In this document: positions 16,442-23,799 of the stretch, piece after piece
How positions within the stretch are numbered: position 1 is the stretch's first letter
Layout: every line of letters begins with the position of its first letter
NCBI RefSeq assembly: GCF_002174305.1
Contig: NZ_MIJB01000009.1
Coordinates: forward strand, 186,001-250,000
DNA from: Aeromicrobium sp. PE09-221
GTDB taxonomy: Bacteria > Actinomycetota > Actinomycetes > Propionibacteriales > Nocardioidaceae
Reading direction: 5' to 3'
Length of the DNA: 64,000 nt
Program-made: the position numbers and the translations under genes
The notes under the pieces: model-generated
What the model was told of the DNA's origin: nothing
Seen by the model: only the letters and a program-made list of their open reading frames with translations
The model's database searches: none

Positions 16442-16510
16442 GTGCAACTTTTGCCGGGTTATGGCCCCGCTTCTCACCGAAAAAGGGCCACAAACCGGCA
16501 AAAGTTGCAC
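16442..16510. terminator. Palindrome between convergent dnaE2 and eis-like genes (AACTTTTGCCGG family copy 2)
   Basis: GTGCAACTTTTGCCGG-GTTATGGCCC (16442-16467) pairs with 16485-16510 with two mismatches around a 17-nt loop. It begins 5 bp after the dnaE2 stop and ends 5 bp before the stop of the minus-strand gene, so it probably terminates both. It shares its arm sequence with the element upstream of dnaE2. Confidence 0.8.
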
Positions 16511-16514
16511 GGTG

Positions 16515-17678
16515 TCAGAAAGAGTCTCGGGTGGCGAGACGGCGGCCGCTGGTGAAGAGGATGTCCCAAAGGGTGTCATCGCGATCATCACCCGAGAGCA
16601 GGCCCACCTCGCGTTGTGCGGAGCTGGCCAGCGCACCGGCGAAGCTCACCGCGAGGGCCCCGGGTTCCAGCCGGCGGCCCATGCCCGTGGCCGCGGCCGG
16701 GTCGCTCTCGATGCGCATCGTGCCCTCGTCGACGTGCAGCACCCAGCCGTCATCGCCGACCAGGAACGGCAAGGTGGCAGTGACACCCGGGGGAGCGGGA
16801 AGCAGGTCGAAGGCGGAGGGATCGAGCACCCGCAGCATGTACGGTTCGGTATCGGCGAGCGGGGTCCAGGCATTCGAGGGCAACAGCCAGCGCACCGTGT
16901 CCACATCTCCTGGGCTGAACAGCCGTACCCGGGACGCGACAGAGTCGTAGCTGGCCAGTGAGGTCAGCGCCGTGCGCATCGCCTCGGCATCGAGGGCGAC
17001 CAGCTCGGGCACCTCGATGACCGAGTCGGCCCAGTCTCCCGCGGTCCCACGCTTCCAGCGCAGGTAGCCGCGCGGCTCCCCAGCGTCTTCGACGATGGTG
17101 GTACCGGTGAGGTCCTTGAAGCGGTGATCCGGGCGCTCGTGCGCGGGGCCGCGACGGGTCAGGGGGCCGTCGTGACGGCGTGCCCACTGCTCGTAGAGCC
17201 CATGCAACACCTCGGCATCGTCGTCACCGGCGCGACGTAGGTCGAGGGTTCCCCGCACCCGGGCGAGTGAGGCCACCGGGAGCTCGACGCTGCCGACCTG
17301 CAGGATACGGCTGAAGCCGAATCCCCGGTAGATGCCGGTCGCGGTGGCGAAGAGGGTGGCGATCCGCTCGTCGCGTGAGCGCGCATGGCTGGTGAGCTCC
17401 TCCATCAAGGGCCGCAGTAATTGCCGTCCCCGATACTCGGCGGCGATCGAGACCCCGGTGATGCCGGCCGTCGGCACCTCGACGCCGCGGAACCAGGAGG
17501 TGTACTCGCGGTGGTTGATCGTCGCCGCCAGGTGCCCGTCGACGAAGGCGCCCCACCAGCTCTGCCCCTGAGCGGCCAAGCCTGCCCAGTCCCCATCACT
17601 GGTACCGAAGGCCTCGGTGAGCAGGACCTTCAACTGCTCGTGATCGTCGGGGGTGATCGGTCGGATCTGTGTCGGCAT
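16515..17678 (-). CDS. Eis-like GNAT N-acetyltransferase
   Basis: A 387-residue acetyltransferase with the Eis architecture: an N-terminal GNAT domain (residues 1-150), a second GNAT-like domain and a C-terminal sterol-carrier-like domain. The acetyl-CoA site is ITGVSIAAEYRGRQLLRPLMEEL. Tyr in ATGIYRGFGF corresponds to the Eis general acid. The chain ends in Phe (ATRDSF), as in Mycobacterium tuberculosis Eis, where the terminal carboxylate helps catalysis. Eis proteins acetylate aminoglycosides or protein lysines; the substrate here is unknown. It converges on dnaE2 and starts with ATG at 17678. Confidence 0.85.
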   Translation of the reverse strand: MPTQIRPITPDDHEQLKVLLTEAFGTSDGDWAGLAAQGQSWWGAFVDGHLAATINHREYTSWFRGVEVPTAGITGVSIAAEYRGRQLLRPLMEELTSHARSRDERIATLFATATGIYRGFGFSRILQVGSVELPVASLARVRGTLDLRRAGDDDAEVLHGLYEQWARRHDGPLTRRGPAHERPDHRFKDLTGTTIVEDAGEPRGYLRWKRGTAGDWADSVIEVPELVALDAEAMRTALTSLASYDSVASRVRLFSPGDVDTVRWLLPSNAWTPLADTEPYMLRVLDPSAFDLLPAPPGVTATLPFLVGDDGWVLHVDEGTMRIESDPAAATGMGRRLEPGALAVSFAGALASSAQREVGLLSGDDRDDTLWDILFTSGRRLATRDSF

Positions 17679-17707
17679 GCGGACAAGTCTTCCGCAGCCT
17701 CCCGATG

Positions 17708-17760
17708 TTGGCCGGTTGTGGCCCTATCGAGGCGGTCACAAGGGGCCACAAATGGCTGAA
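17708..17760. repeat. Degenerate palindrome related to the AACTTTTGCCGG family
   Basis: TTGGCCGGTTGTGGCCC (17708-17724) and the complement at 17743-17760 pair perfectly over the inner 9 bp (TTGTGGCCC) and partly further out. The inner arm resembles GCCGGTTTATGGCCC of the elements flanking dnaE2. It lies between the divergent eis-like and nrtR genes, about 30 bp upstream of the eis-like start. Confidence 0.5.
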
Positions 17761-17786
17761 TATCGCACCTGAGGAACCTCTTAGGG

Positions 17787-17831
17787 TTGACGCGACCAAA
17801 AGTCCGGGGGCATAGTGTCATGTGCACCTTA
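17787..17831 (+). promoter_or_regulatory. nrtR-nad operon promoter with overlapping candidate NrtR operator
   Basis: TTGACG (17787-17792) and CATAGT (17811-17816) are 18 bp apart. An imperfect inverted repeat TAGTGTCA-TG-TGCACCTTA (17813-17831) covers the -10 box and the likely start of transcription. The ribosome site AAGGAGG follows at 17831-17837. The position suits autorepression by NrtR, inferred from the gene it precedes. Confidence 0.5.
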
Positions 17832-17844
17832 AGGAGGGTCGCGC

Positions 17845-18537
17845 ATGGACAGCACCACACAGCAGTGCCTGTCGCTCGCCGTGTCCACGGTCGTGTTCGC
17901 CCTGCGCCCGCATCCGAGCACCGGACGCCCCACGCCCTGGCTTCCGCTGGTCCGCCGCATCCGTGAGCCCTATGAGGGGTGCTGGGCGCTGCCCGGCGGC
18001 CCGTTGGAGGACGATCAGGACCTCGCCGACTCCGCCGGTGCCACGCTCCTGCGTACGACCGGTCTGGCGCCGCGCCATCTCGAACAGCTCTATGCCTTCG
18101 GGAATGTCGACCGCTCCCCGAGCGAGCGTGTCGTCTCGATCGTCTACTGGGCCCTCGTCCGTCCGGACGAGGACGCCCGGGCGATCGACGGCGACAATGT
18201 GGAATGGTTCGTCGCGGACGATGTCCAGGGGCTCGCCTTCGACCACGATGTCATCGTGCGCTACGCCCTGGACCGGCTGCGCGCCAAGATCACCTACTCG
18301 CCGATCGCCCACGCCTTCGTCACCGATGAGTTCACCCTCGCGCAATTGCGAGAGGTCTACGAGGCAGTCCTCGGTCGTACCCTCGATCCCGCCAACTTCC
18401 GTCGCCAGATCCTCGCGCAGGGAACCGTCGAGCCCACCGGTCGCCATGTGACCGGGACGAGCCATCGGCCCCCCGCGCTCTACCGTTCCAATCCGGCGCT
18501 TTCGCGTCACACCCTCACCATCGAGGAGACGTCATGA
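17845..18537 (+). CDS. nrtR: NrtR family NAD-biosynthesis regulator (degenerate Nudix plus winged helix)
   Basis: A 230-residue protein with an N-terminal Nudix fold (about residues 8-140) and a C-terminal winged-helix domain (SPIAHAFVTDEFTLAQLREVYEAVLGRTLDPANFRRQIL), the NrtR layout. The Nudix box GGPLEDDQDLADSAGATLLRTTGL lacks the glutamates of REUxEExGU, so hydrolysis is unlikely; the domain probably senses ADP-ribose or related NAD metabolites. Its stop overlaps the nadA start as ATGA, placing it first in the NAD operon it should repress. A possible operator overlaps its promoter. Known NrtR proteins release DNA when they bind ADP-ribose; that is family knowledge, not shown here. Confidence 0.88.
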   Translation: MDSTTQQCLSLAVSTVVFALRPHPSTGRPTPWLPLVRRIREPYEGCWALPGGPLEDDQDLADSAGATLLRTTGLAPRHLEQLYAFGNVDRSPSERVVSIVYWALVRPDEDARAIDGDNVEWFVADDVQGLAFDHDVIVRYALDRLRAKITYSPIAHAFVTDEFTLAQLREVYEAVLGRTLDPANFRRQILAQGTVEPTGRHVTGTSHRPPALYRSNPALSRHTLTIEETS

Positions 18538-19793
18538 CACTATCCGTCACCGATCGCATCGAGTCCCAGCCGAATCAGAGCTGCGATGTGGAGCTGGCCA
18601 AGGGGCCGTGGGAGTTCGACCTGATGCCCGGTTACGGGCCCGGTGCTTCCGAGGAGGACACCATCCCCGATCCCATCGTGCGCCCCGGTCAGCTGCCGGT
18701 CGTGTACCAGCAGATGGGCGAGGAGGAACTGCACGAGCGCATCCGCCGGGCCAAAGACGCCCTCGGCGACCGGCTCGTCATCCTCGGACACTTCTATCAG
18801 CGGGACGAGGTCGTGCAGTACGCGGATTTCGTCGGTGACTCCTTCCAGCTCGCCAATGCCGCGCTCACGCGCCCGGAGGCGGAGGCGATCGTGTTCTGCG
18901 GTGTGCATTTCATGGCCGAGACCGCGGACATCCTCGCCCGCGAGGGCCAATCGGTGATCCTGCCGAATCTCGCCGCCGGCTGCTCGATGGCCGATATGGC
19001 CGACGAGGACTCGGTCGAGGAGGCGTGGGAGCAGCTGACCGAGCTGTACGGCACGGAACCGGATGCCGACGGCCGACTGCCGGTCATCCCGGTCACCTAT
19101 ATGAACTCCTCGGCCGCGCTCAAGGCCTTCTGCGGTCGCCACGGCGGTATCGTCTGCACGTCCTCCAATGCCGAGACGGTGCTGGAATGGGCCTTCGCGC
19201 GCGGTCAGCGGGTGCTGTTCTTCCCCGACCAGCACCTCGGCCGCAATACCGCTAAGGCGATGGGCATCCCGCTGGAACAGATGCCGATGTGGAATCCGCG
19301 CAAGGAGCTGGGCGGCAACACCGTCGAGCAACTGCAGGACGCGCAGGTGCTGCTGTGGCACGGTTTCTGTTCGGTGCACAAGCGGTTCACTGCGGCGCAG
19401 ATCGAGCAGGCACGCGCCGATCACCCCGGTTGCAAGGTCATCGTGCACCCTGAGTGCCCCATGCCGGTGGTCGATGCGGCCGATGCGGCGGGGTCGACGG
19501 ATGCGATCAGGAAATTCGTCGCCGCCAGCGACCCTGGTGACACGATCGCCATCGGCACCGAGATCAATCTCGTCAACCGTCTGGCCGCGGAGTACCCGGA
19601 TCGTACGATCTTCTGCCTCGACCCGGTGGTCTGCCCGTGCTCGACGATGTACCGCATCCACCCGGGGTACCTCGCGTGGGTGCTCGACGGACTGGTCGAG
19701 GGTGAGGTCCGCAACCGGATCGTCGTCTCAGACGAGGTCGCGGCCGATGCCAAGATCGCGCTCGAGCGGATGCTGGCGGCCAAGCCGCGCTGA
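18534..19793 (+). CDS. nadA: Quinolinate synthase NadA
   Basis: A [4Fe-4S] enzyme that condenses iminoaspartate with dihydroxyacetone phosphate to quinolinate, the second step of de novo NAD synthesis. It is 419 residues with an actinobacterial N-terminal extension of about 80 residues before ILGHFYQRDEVVQYADFVGDSFQLA. Cluster cysteines are expected in IVFCGVHFMAETADIL, GGIVCTSSNAETVLEWAF and CLDPVVCPCSTMYRIHP. HPECPMPVVDAADAAGST is the conserved substrate region. It overlaps nrtR by 4 bp, and nadB follows after 10 bp. Confidence 0.96.
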   Translation: MTLSVTDRIESQPNQSCDVELAKGPWEFDLMPGYGPGASEEDTIPDPIVRPGQLPVVYQQMGEEELHERIRRAKDALGDRLVILGHFYQRDEVVQYADFVGDSFQLANAALTRPEAEAIVFCGVHFMAETADILAREGQSVILPNLAAGCSMADMADEDSVEEAWEQLTELYGTEPDADGRLPVIPVTYMNSSAALKAFCGRHGGIVCTSSNAETVLEWAFARGQRVLFFPDQHLGRNTAKAMGIPLEQMPMWNPRKELGGNTVEQLQDAQVLLWHGFCSVHKRFTAAQIEQARADHPGCKVIVHPECPMPVVDAADAAGSTDAIRKFVAASDPGDTIAIGTEINLVNRLAAEYPDRTIFCLDPVVCPCSTMYRIHPGYLAWVLDGLVEGEVRNRIVVSDEVAADAKIALERMLAAKPR

Positions 19794-19803
19794 TGAGGTC
19801 GCC

Positions 19804-21303
19804 ATGTCCATCGAACACGTTCTGGTCGTCGGCAGCGGTGTCGCGGGGTTGACCGCAGCCCTTGCCGCGCGTGGCCGCGGGATCGACGTCACCGTCGTCA
19901 CCAAGTCGTATCTCACCGAGAGCGCGACACGCTACGCGCAGGGCGGCATCGCCGCGGTGACGAGCGATGACGACTCGGTCGAGGCCCACGTGCGGGACAC
20001 TCTAGGGGCCGGTGCCGGACTGAGCGAACGTTCCGCGGCCGAGGTGGTGTGCGGAGCGGGCGCTGAGGCCGTCGCCGATCTGCTCGCGGCGGGAGTGCGC
20101 TTCGATGTCGCCGAGGGGCGGCTGGCGCGAGGACTGGAGGCGGCGCACAGCCACGCGCGCATCCTGCACGCCGATGGCGATGCCACCGGCGCCGCGATCG
20201 CGAGGGCCCTCGCCGGCCGCCTCCTCGACTCCGGCGCCAGGATCCACGAGAACACCTTCGTCTCCGGTCTCGTCCTGGGTGACGGTCGGGTTCGCGGTGC
20301 TCGCCTTCTCGATGGCAGCACGATCGAGGCCGATGCCGTGATCCTGGCGACCGGGGGCGCCGGGCAGCTCTTCTCCCACACCACCAATCCGGCGGTCGCC
20401 ACCGGCGACGGTCTCGCGCTGGCACTGCGCGCCGGAGCGGTACTCGCCGATCTGGAGTTCGTGCAGTTCCACCCGACCTCCTTGGCGTTCGGCGGCAACG
20501 CGCTGATCTCCGAGGCGGTACGTGGCGAAGGGGCCGTGCTGCGCGATGCCGAGGGGCGGCGCTTCATGCCCGACGTCCACCCCGATGCTGAACTGGCTCC
20601 CCGCGATGTCGTGGCACGCGCCATCGCCGGACGGATGCGAGAACAGAATGGCGCCCCCGCCGGGTTGGACGCCACCGCACTCGGGGCCGACTTCCTGGCC
20701 CGGCGGTTCCCCGGGATCGACGCCATGGTCCGATCACATGGGGTCGATTGGGCAGAGGTTCCCGTCCCCGTCACGCCCGCAGCGCACTACCTGATGGGCG
20801 GCATCGTCACCGACACCTCCGCACGGACCACGGTCCGGGGTCTCTTCGCCGCGGGCGAGGTCGCCTGCACCGGATTACATGGCGCCAATCGGCTCGCATC
20901 GAATTCCCTGTTGGAGGGCGCCGTCATGGGAAGGCGGGCGGTGGAGGCACTGGACCTGCCATGGCCGGTGCAGCAGCCTTTCGACGGGGAGAGCGTGCTG
21001 GTTCCAGTCGGCCGGCCGCGCGAACACGCCGGACGTGACGACTTGCAGCGGCTGATGTGGAAGAACGTGGGCCTCGAGCGTGATCGCGATCTTCTCGACC
21101 ACGCGATCGGGACCCTCGACGCGTGGTCGATGGGACCGGCCAGCGATGTCAAGAGCGCCGAGGACGACCACCTGCTCCTCGTGGCCCGGGCGGTCGCCCA
21201 TGCCGCCCTCGCGCGCCAGGAGTCCCGAGGTGCCCACTGGCGGGCCGACGCGCCTGCGCCCGAGACGACAGCGCGGCATTCGGCCGTGCGGCTGGAGGCC
21301 TGA
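19804..21303 (+). CDS. nadB: L-aspartate oxidase NadB
   Basis: An FAD enzyme that oxidises L-aspartate to iminoaspartate for NadA. The ATG at 19804 (499 residues) puts the dinucleotide-binding motif VLVVGSGVAGLTAAL right at the N-terminus; longer in-frame starts lie inside nadA. Further blocks are TRYAQGGIAAVTSDDDS, FVQFHPTSLAFGG, ISEAVRGEGAVLRDAEGRRFMPD and GLFAAGEVACTGLHGANRLASNSLLEG, all typical of the succinate dehydrogenase/aspartate oxidase flavoprotein family. The C-terminal helical part is short but complete. Its stop overlaps the nadC ATG (TGATG). Confidence 0.96.
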   Translation: MSIEHVLVVGSGVAGLTAALAARGRGIDVTVVTKSYLTESATRYAQGGIAAVTSDDDSVEAHVRDTLGAGAGLSERSAAEVVCGAGAEAVADLLAAGVRFDVAEGRLARGLEAAHSHARILHADGDATGAAIARALAGRLLDSGARIHENTFVSGLVLGDGRVRGARLLDGSTIEADAVILATGGAGQLFSHTTNPAVATGDGLALALRAGAVLADLEFVQFHPTSLAFGGNALISEAVRGEGAVLRDAEGRRFMPDVHPDAELAPRDVVARAIAGRMREQNGAPAGLDATALGADFLARRFPGIDAMVRSHGVDWAEVPVPVTPAAHYLMGGIVTDTSARTTVRGLFAAGEVACTGLHGANRLASNSLLEGAVMGRRAVEALDLPWPVQQPFDGESVLVPVGRPREHAGRDDLQRLMWKNVGLERDRDLLDHAIGTLDAWSMGPASDVKSAEDDHLLLVARAVAHAALARQESRGAHWRADAPAPETTARHSAVRLEA

Positions 21304-22139
21304 TGCTCACGCCCCGACAGATCGACCAGGTCGTCTTGGCGGCCCTCGACGAGGACGCCCCCTTCGGGGATCTGACCTCCGAGGTCTTCGTGCCGAGCAC
21401 CTCGGTCGCCATCGCCGATCTGGTCGCGCGCGAGCGGGGTGTTTTCAGCGGCGGCGAGGTCTTCGTCCGAGCCATGACTGCCCTGGACGACACCGTCGCT
21501 GTGACAGTGCATATCGACGAAGGTGCTCGATTCGACACCGGCGAGGTGCTCGCCTCGCTCGAAGGCACCGCGCGATCGGTACTGCGCGCTGAACGCATCG
21601 CCCTCAACCTCGTCCAGCGGATGTGCGGCATCGCCACACTGACGGCACGATATGTCGCGGCGGTCGAGGGCACTCACGCGCGGGTGGTCGACACTCGCAA
21701 GACCACACCGGGCCTGCGAGCCCTCGAACGCCATGCCGTGCGTTGCGGGGGCGGACACAATCACCGCTACTCGCTGTCGGACGCGGTGATGGCCAAGGAC
21801 AACCATCTGGCATTGGTCGGCGACATCGCCGCAGCGATCCGGCAGGCCCGCGCCCGGCTGCCGCACACGACCCACATCGAGGTCGAGGTGGATCGTCTGG
21901 AGCAGATCGAGCCGGTGCTCGCGGGCGGTGTCGACACGATCATGCTCGACAACTTCTCCCTCGACGACCTGCGCCGTGGGGTCGACCTCGTCGCCGGTCG
22001 CGCCCTCGTCGAGGCGAGCGGGGGAGTGACCTTGGAGACCATCGGCGATATCGCCCGAACGGGGGTCGACGTCATCAGCGTCGGAGCGTTGACCCACGGC
22101 GTACCCGCCCTCGACCTCGGCTTGGACGTACGGAGCTGA
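21303..22139 (+). CDS. nadC: Nicotinate-nucleotide pyrophosphorylase (carboxylating) NadC
   Basis: Converts quinolinate and PRPP to nicotinate mononucleotide, the third step of the pathway. The ATG at 21303 is taken because it overlaps the nadB stop by one base and begins the normal N-terminus (LTPRQIDQVVLAALDEDAPFGDLTSE); earlier starts read through nadB. The product has 278 residues. RMCGIATLTARYV, VVDTRKTTPGLRALERHAVRCGGGHNHRYSLSDAVMAKDNHL and TIMLDNFSLDDL are the quinolinate phosphoribosyltransferase active-site blocks. The cysteine desulfurase gene starts 2 bp later. Confidence 0.96.
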   Translation: MLTPRQIDQVVLAALDEDAPFGDLTSEVFVPSTSVAIADLVARERGVFSGGEVFVRAMTALDDTVAVTVHIDEGARFDTGEVLASLEGTARSVLRAERIALNLVQRMCGIATLTARYVAAVEGTHARVVDTRKTTPGLRALERHAVRCGGGHNHRYSLSDAVMAKDNHLALVGDIAAAIRQARARLPHTTHIEVEVDRLEQIEPVLAGGVDTIMLDNFSLDDLRRGVDLVAGRALVEASGGVTLETIGDIARTGVDVISVGALTHGVPALDLGLDVRS

Positions 22140-22141
22140 CC

Positions 22142-23257
22142 GTGCCGGTCTATCTCGACGAAGCGGCGACGGCACCGGTCCGACGCGAGGTGCTGGAGGC
22201 GATGTGGCCGCACCTGACCGGGGAGTTCGCGAATCCGGCCAGTCGTCATGAGCTCGGACAGGCCGCGGCTCGTGCGCTCGACGAGGCACGCGTGCGGGTC
22301 GCCGGGCATCTCGGCGCTCGGCCCGCCGAGATCCTCTTCACCTCCGGGGGCACGGAGTCCGACAATGCCGCGATCAAGGGCATCGCGCTCGCGGAACCCC
22401 GGGGGCGGCACGTGCTGGTGGGCGCGATCGAGCATCCCGCAGTGCTGGAATCAGCCGCGTGGCTGGAGCGACTGGGTTTCGAGGTCGAACGGATCCCCGT
22501 CGACCACGAGGGGATCGTGGTCGAGGAGGCACTCGCGTCGCGGCTGCGACCGGACACGACCCTCGTGAGCATCCAGTACGCCAACAACGAGGTGGGCACG
22601 GTGCAGGACATCGCCGGGTTGAGCGCTCTGGCCGCCGAGCACGACATCCCCTTCCACACCGACGCGGTGCAGGCGGCGGGCACACTCGACCTGAACGTCT
22701 CGCGTCTCGGAGTGCGGGCATTGAGCCTCGCCGGGCACAAGCTGGGCACACCGAAGGGGATAGGTGTGCTCTATCTGCGCCGCCGGACGCCTTTCGAACC
22801 GTTGATCCACGGCGGCGGTCAGCAGCGCGATCGTCGCTCCGGGACGGAGAATGTGGCCGCGGCGGTGGCGATGGCCACCGCCCTCGATCTCGCCGCGAGC
22901 GATGACATCGGGGCGTTGACCGCCCTGCGCGATCGCTTCATCGACGAGGTGCTCGTCCAGGCGCCGGAGTCACGGTTGACCGGGCACGCCACCCGACGGC
23001 TGGCCGGCAACGCGTCCTTCGTGTTCCCCGGTCGCAGTGGCGAGTCCATCCTGCTCGATCTCGAGCGCCGCGGTGTCTACTGTTCGAGCGGTTCGGCGTG
23101 CGCGGCCGGGAGCGATGAGCCGAGCCACGTGCTGACGGCCATGGGCTATGACGCCGCGACCGCTCAGACGGCGGTTCGCTTCACCTTCGGCGCTCGCACC
23201 GATGCGGCGGACGTGATGGCGACTGCCCGCGAGCTGGCCGCCGTGCTGCGTCGCTGA
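22142..23257 (+). CDS. Cysteine desulfurase (NifS/IscS type) in the NAD operon
   Basis: A PLP enzyme that removes sulfur from cysteine for Fe-S assembly. The GTG at 22142 (371 residues) lies 2 bp after nadC. It has LDEAATAPVRREVLEAM, TSGGTESDNAAIKGIAL, the PLP lysine in SLAGHKLGTPKGIGVLY and the sulfur-acceptor cysteine in GVYCSSGSACAAGS. As the last gene of nrtR-nadABC it probably builds or repairs the oxygen-sensitive cluster of NadA, as proposed for operon-linked NifS proteins elsewhere. A second paralogue next to mnmA (48061-49263) presumably serves tRNA thiolation. Confidence 0.93.
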   Translation: MPVYLDEAATAPVRREVLEAMWPHLTGEFANPASRHELGQAAARALDEARVRVAGHLGARPAEILFTSGGTESDNAAIKGIALAEPRGRHVLVGAIEHPAVLESAAWLERLGFEVERIPVDHEGIVVEEALASRLRPDTTLVSIQYANNEVGTVQDIAGLSALAAEHDIPFHTDAVQAAGTLDLNVSRLGVRALSLAGHKLGTPKGIGVLYLRRRTPFEPLIHGGGQQRDRRSGTENVAAAVAMATALDLAASDDIGALTALRDRFIDEVLVQAPESRLTGHATRRLAGNASFVFPGRSGESILLDLERRGVYCSSGSACAAGSDEPSHVLTAMGYDAATAQTAVRFTFGARTDAADVMATARELAAVLRR

Positions 23258-23301
23258 CCCCGCCGGATCCCCGGAATGCCGTGAAGGCGGGTCAGCTGAG
23301 G

Positions 23302-23799
23302 TCAGCCCTCGCCGTCGTAGCAGCCGACCTCGGCGACGACCTCGGCGAGGGCGGTACGCATGGAGGCGTCGTCATAGGACGCCTCGAGCTCGTCGTCGAA
23401 GACGATGCGGGTGTCGACGCGTCCACAGAGGTAGCCGCCGATGTGATCCCCGAGGACGCCGACGCCCTCGTCATCCGAGAACGTGTGGGGCGATGCGGCG
23501 TACGTCTCGCCGAGACTCTCGGCATCCTGGGGGGTGAGGACGACTGCCACGACGGTGATGGTGTGATCGCCGATGCCGATGTCACAGGAGGCGTCGACCT
23601 TCTGCTTGCCGAGGGGGAGGTCGCTGCCGATCTCGGCGTCGTCCGCGGAGAACTCCGAGGTGCCGGTCAGCTTCTCCACGGTCGCACCGTCGATCGAGCA
23701 GGCGCGCTCGGGTGACGCTGGTGTTGACCCGCAGGCGGTGACGGCGCCGGAGATGCCGACCGTCGCCGCCAGGAGGCCGAGCCAGGACGCGCGTCGCAT
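23302..23799 (-). CDS. Small secreted lipoprotein of unknown function
   Basis: A 165-residue lipoprotein that I do not recognise beyond its export signal. The ATG at 23799 is used because it overlaps the stop of the upstream gene (ATGA) and begins a type II signal peptide, MRRASWLGLLAATVG followed by ISGAVTACGS, with the lipobox VTAC. The mature part is acidic, with few Cys residues and a DUF3558-like feel (CSIDGATVEKLTG... CDIGIG... GYLCGRVDTRIVFDDE), but I cannot confirm a family. It is the last gene of the minus-strand type VII-associated operon and converges on the cysteine desulfurase gene 44 bp away. Confidence 0.8.
   Translation of the reverse strand: MRRASWLGLLAATVGISGAVTACGSTPASPERACSIDGATVEKLTGTSEFSADDAEIGSDLPLGKQKVDASCDIGIGDHTITVVAVVLTPQDAESLGETYAASPHTFSDDEGVGVLGDHIGGYLCGRVDTRIVFDDELEASYDDASMRTALAEVVAEVGCYDGEG

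Noticed and set aside
19168..19803. Longer in-frame start for nadB
   Set aside because: It would read through nadA; the ATG at 19804 begins just before the FAD-binding motif, as expected.
23255..23300. Weak stem (GACCCCGCC with GGCGGGTC) between convergent genes
   Set aside because: Possible terminator but with a bulge and a long loop; too weak to list as a feature.
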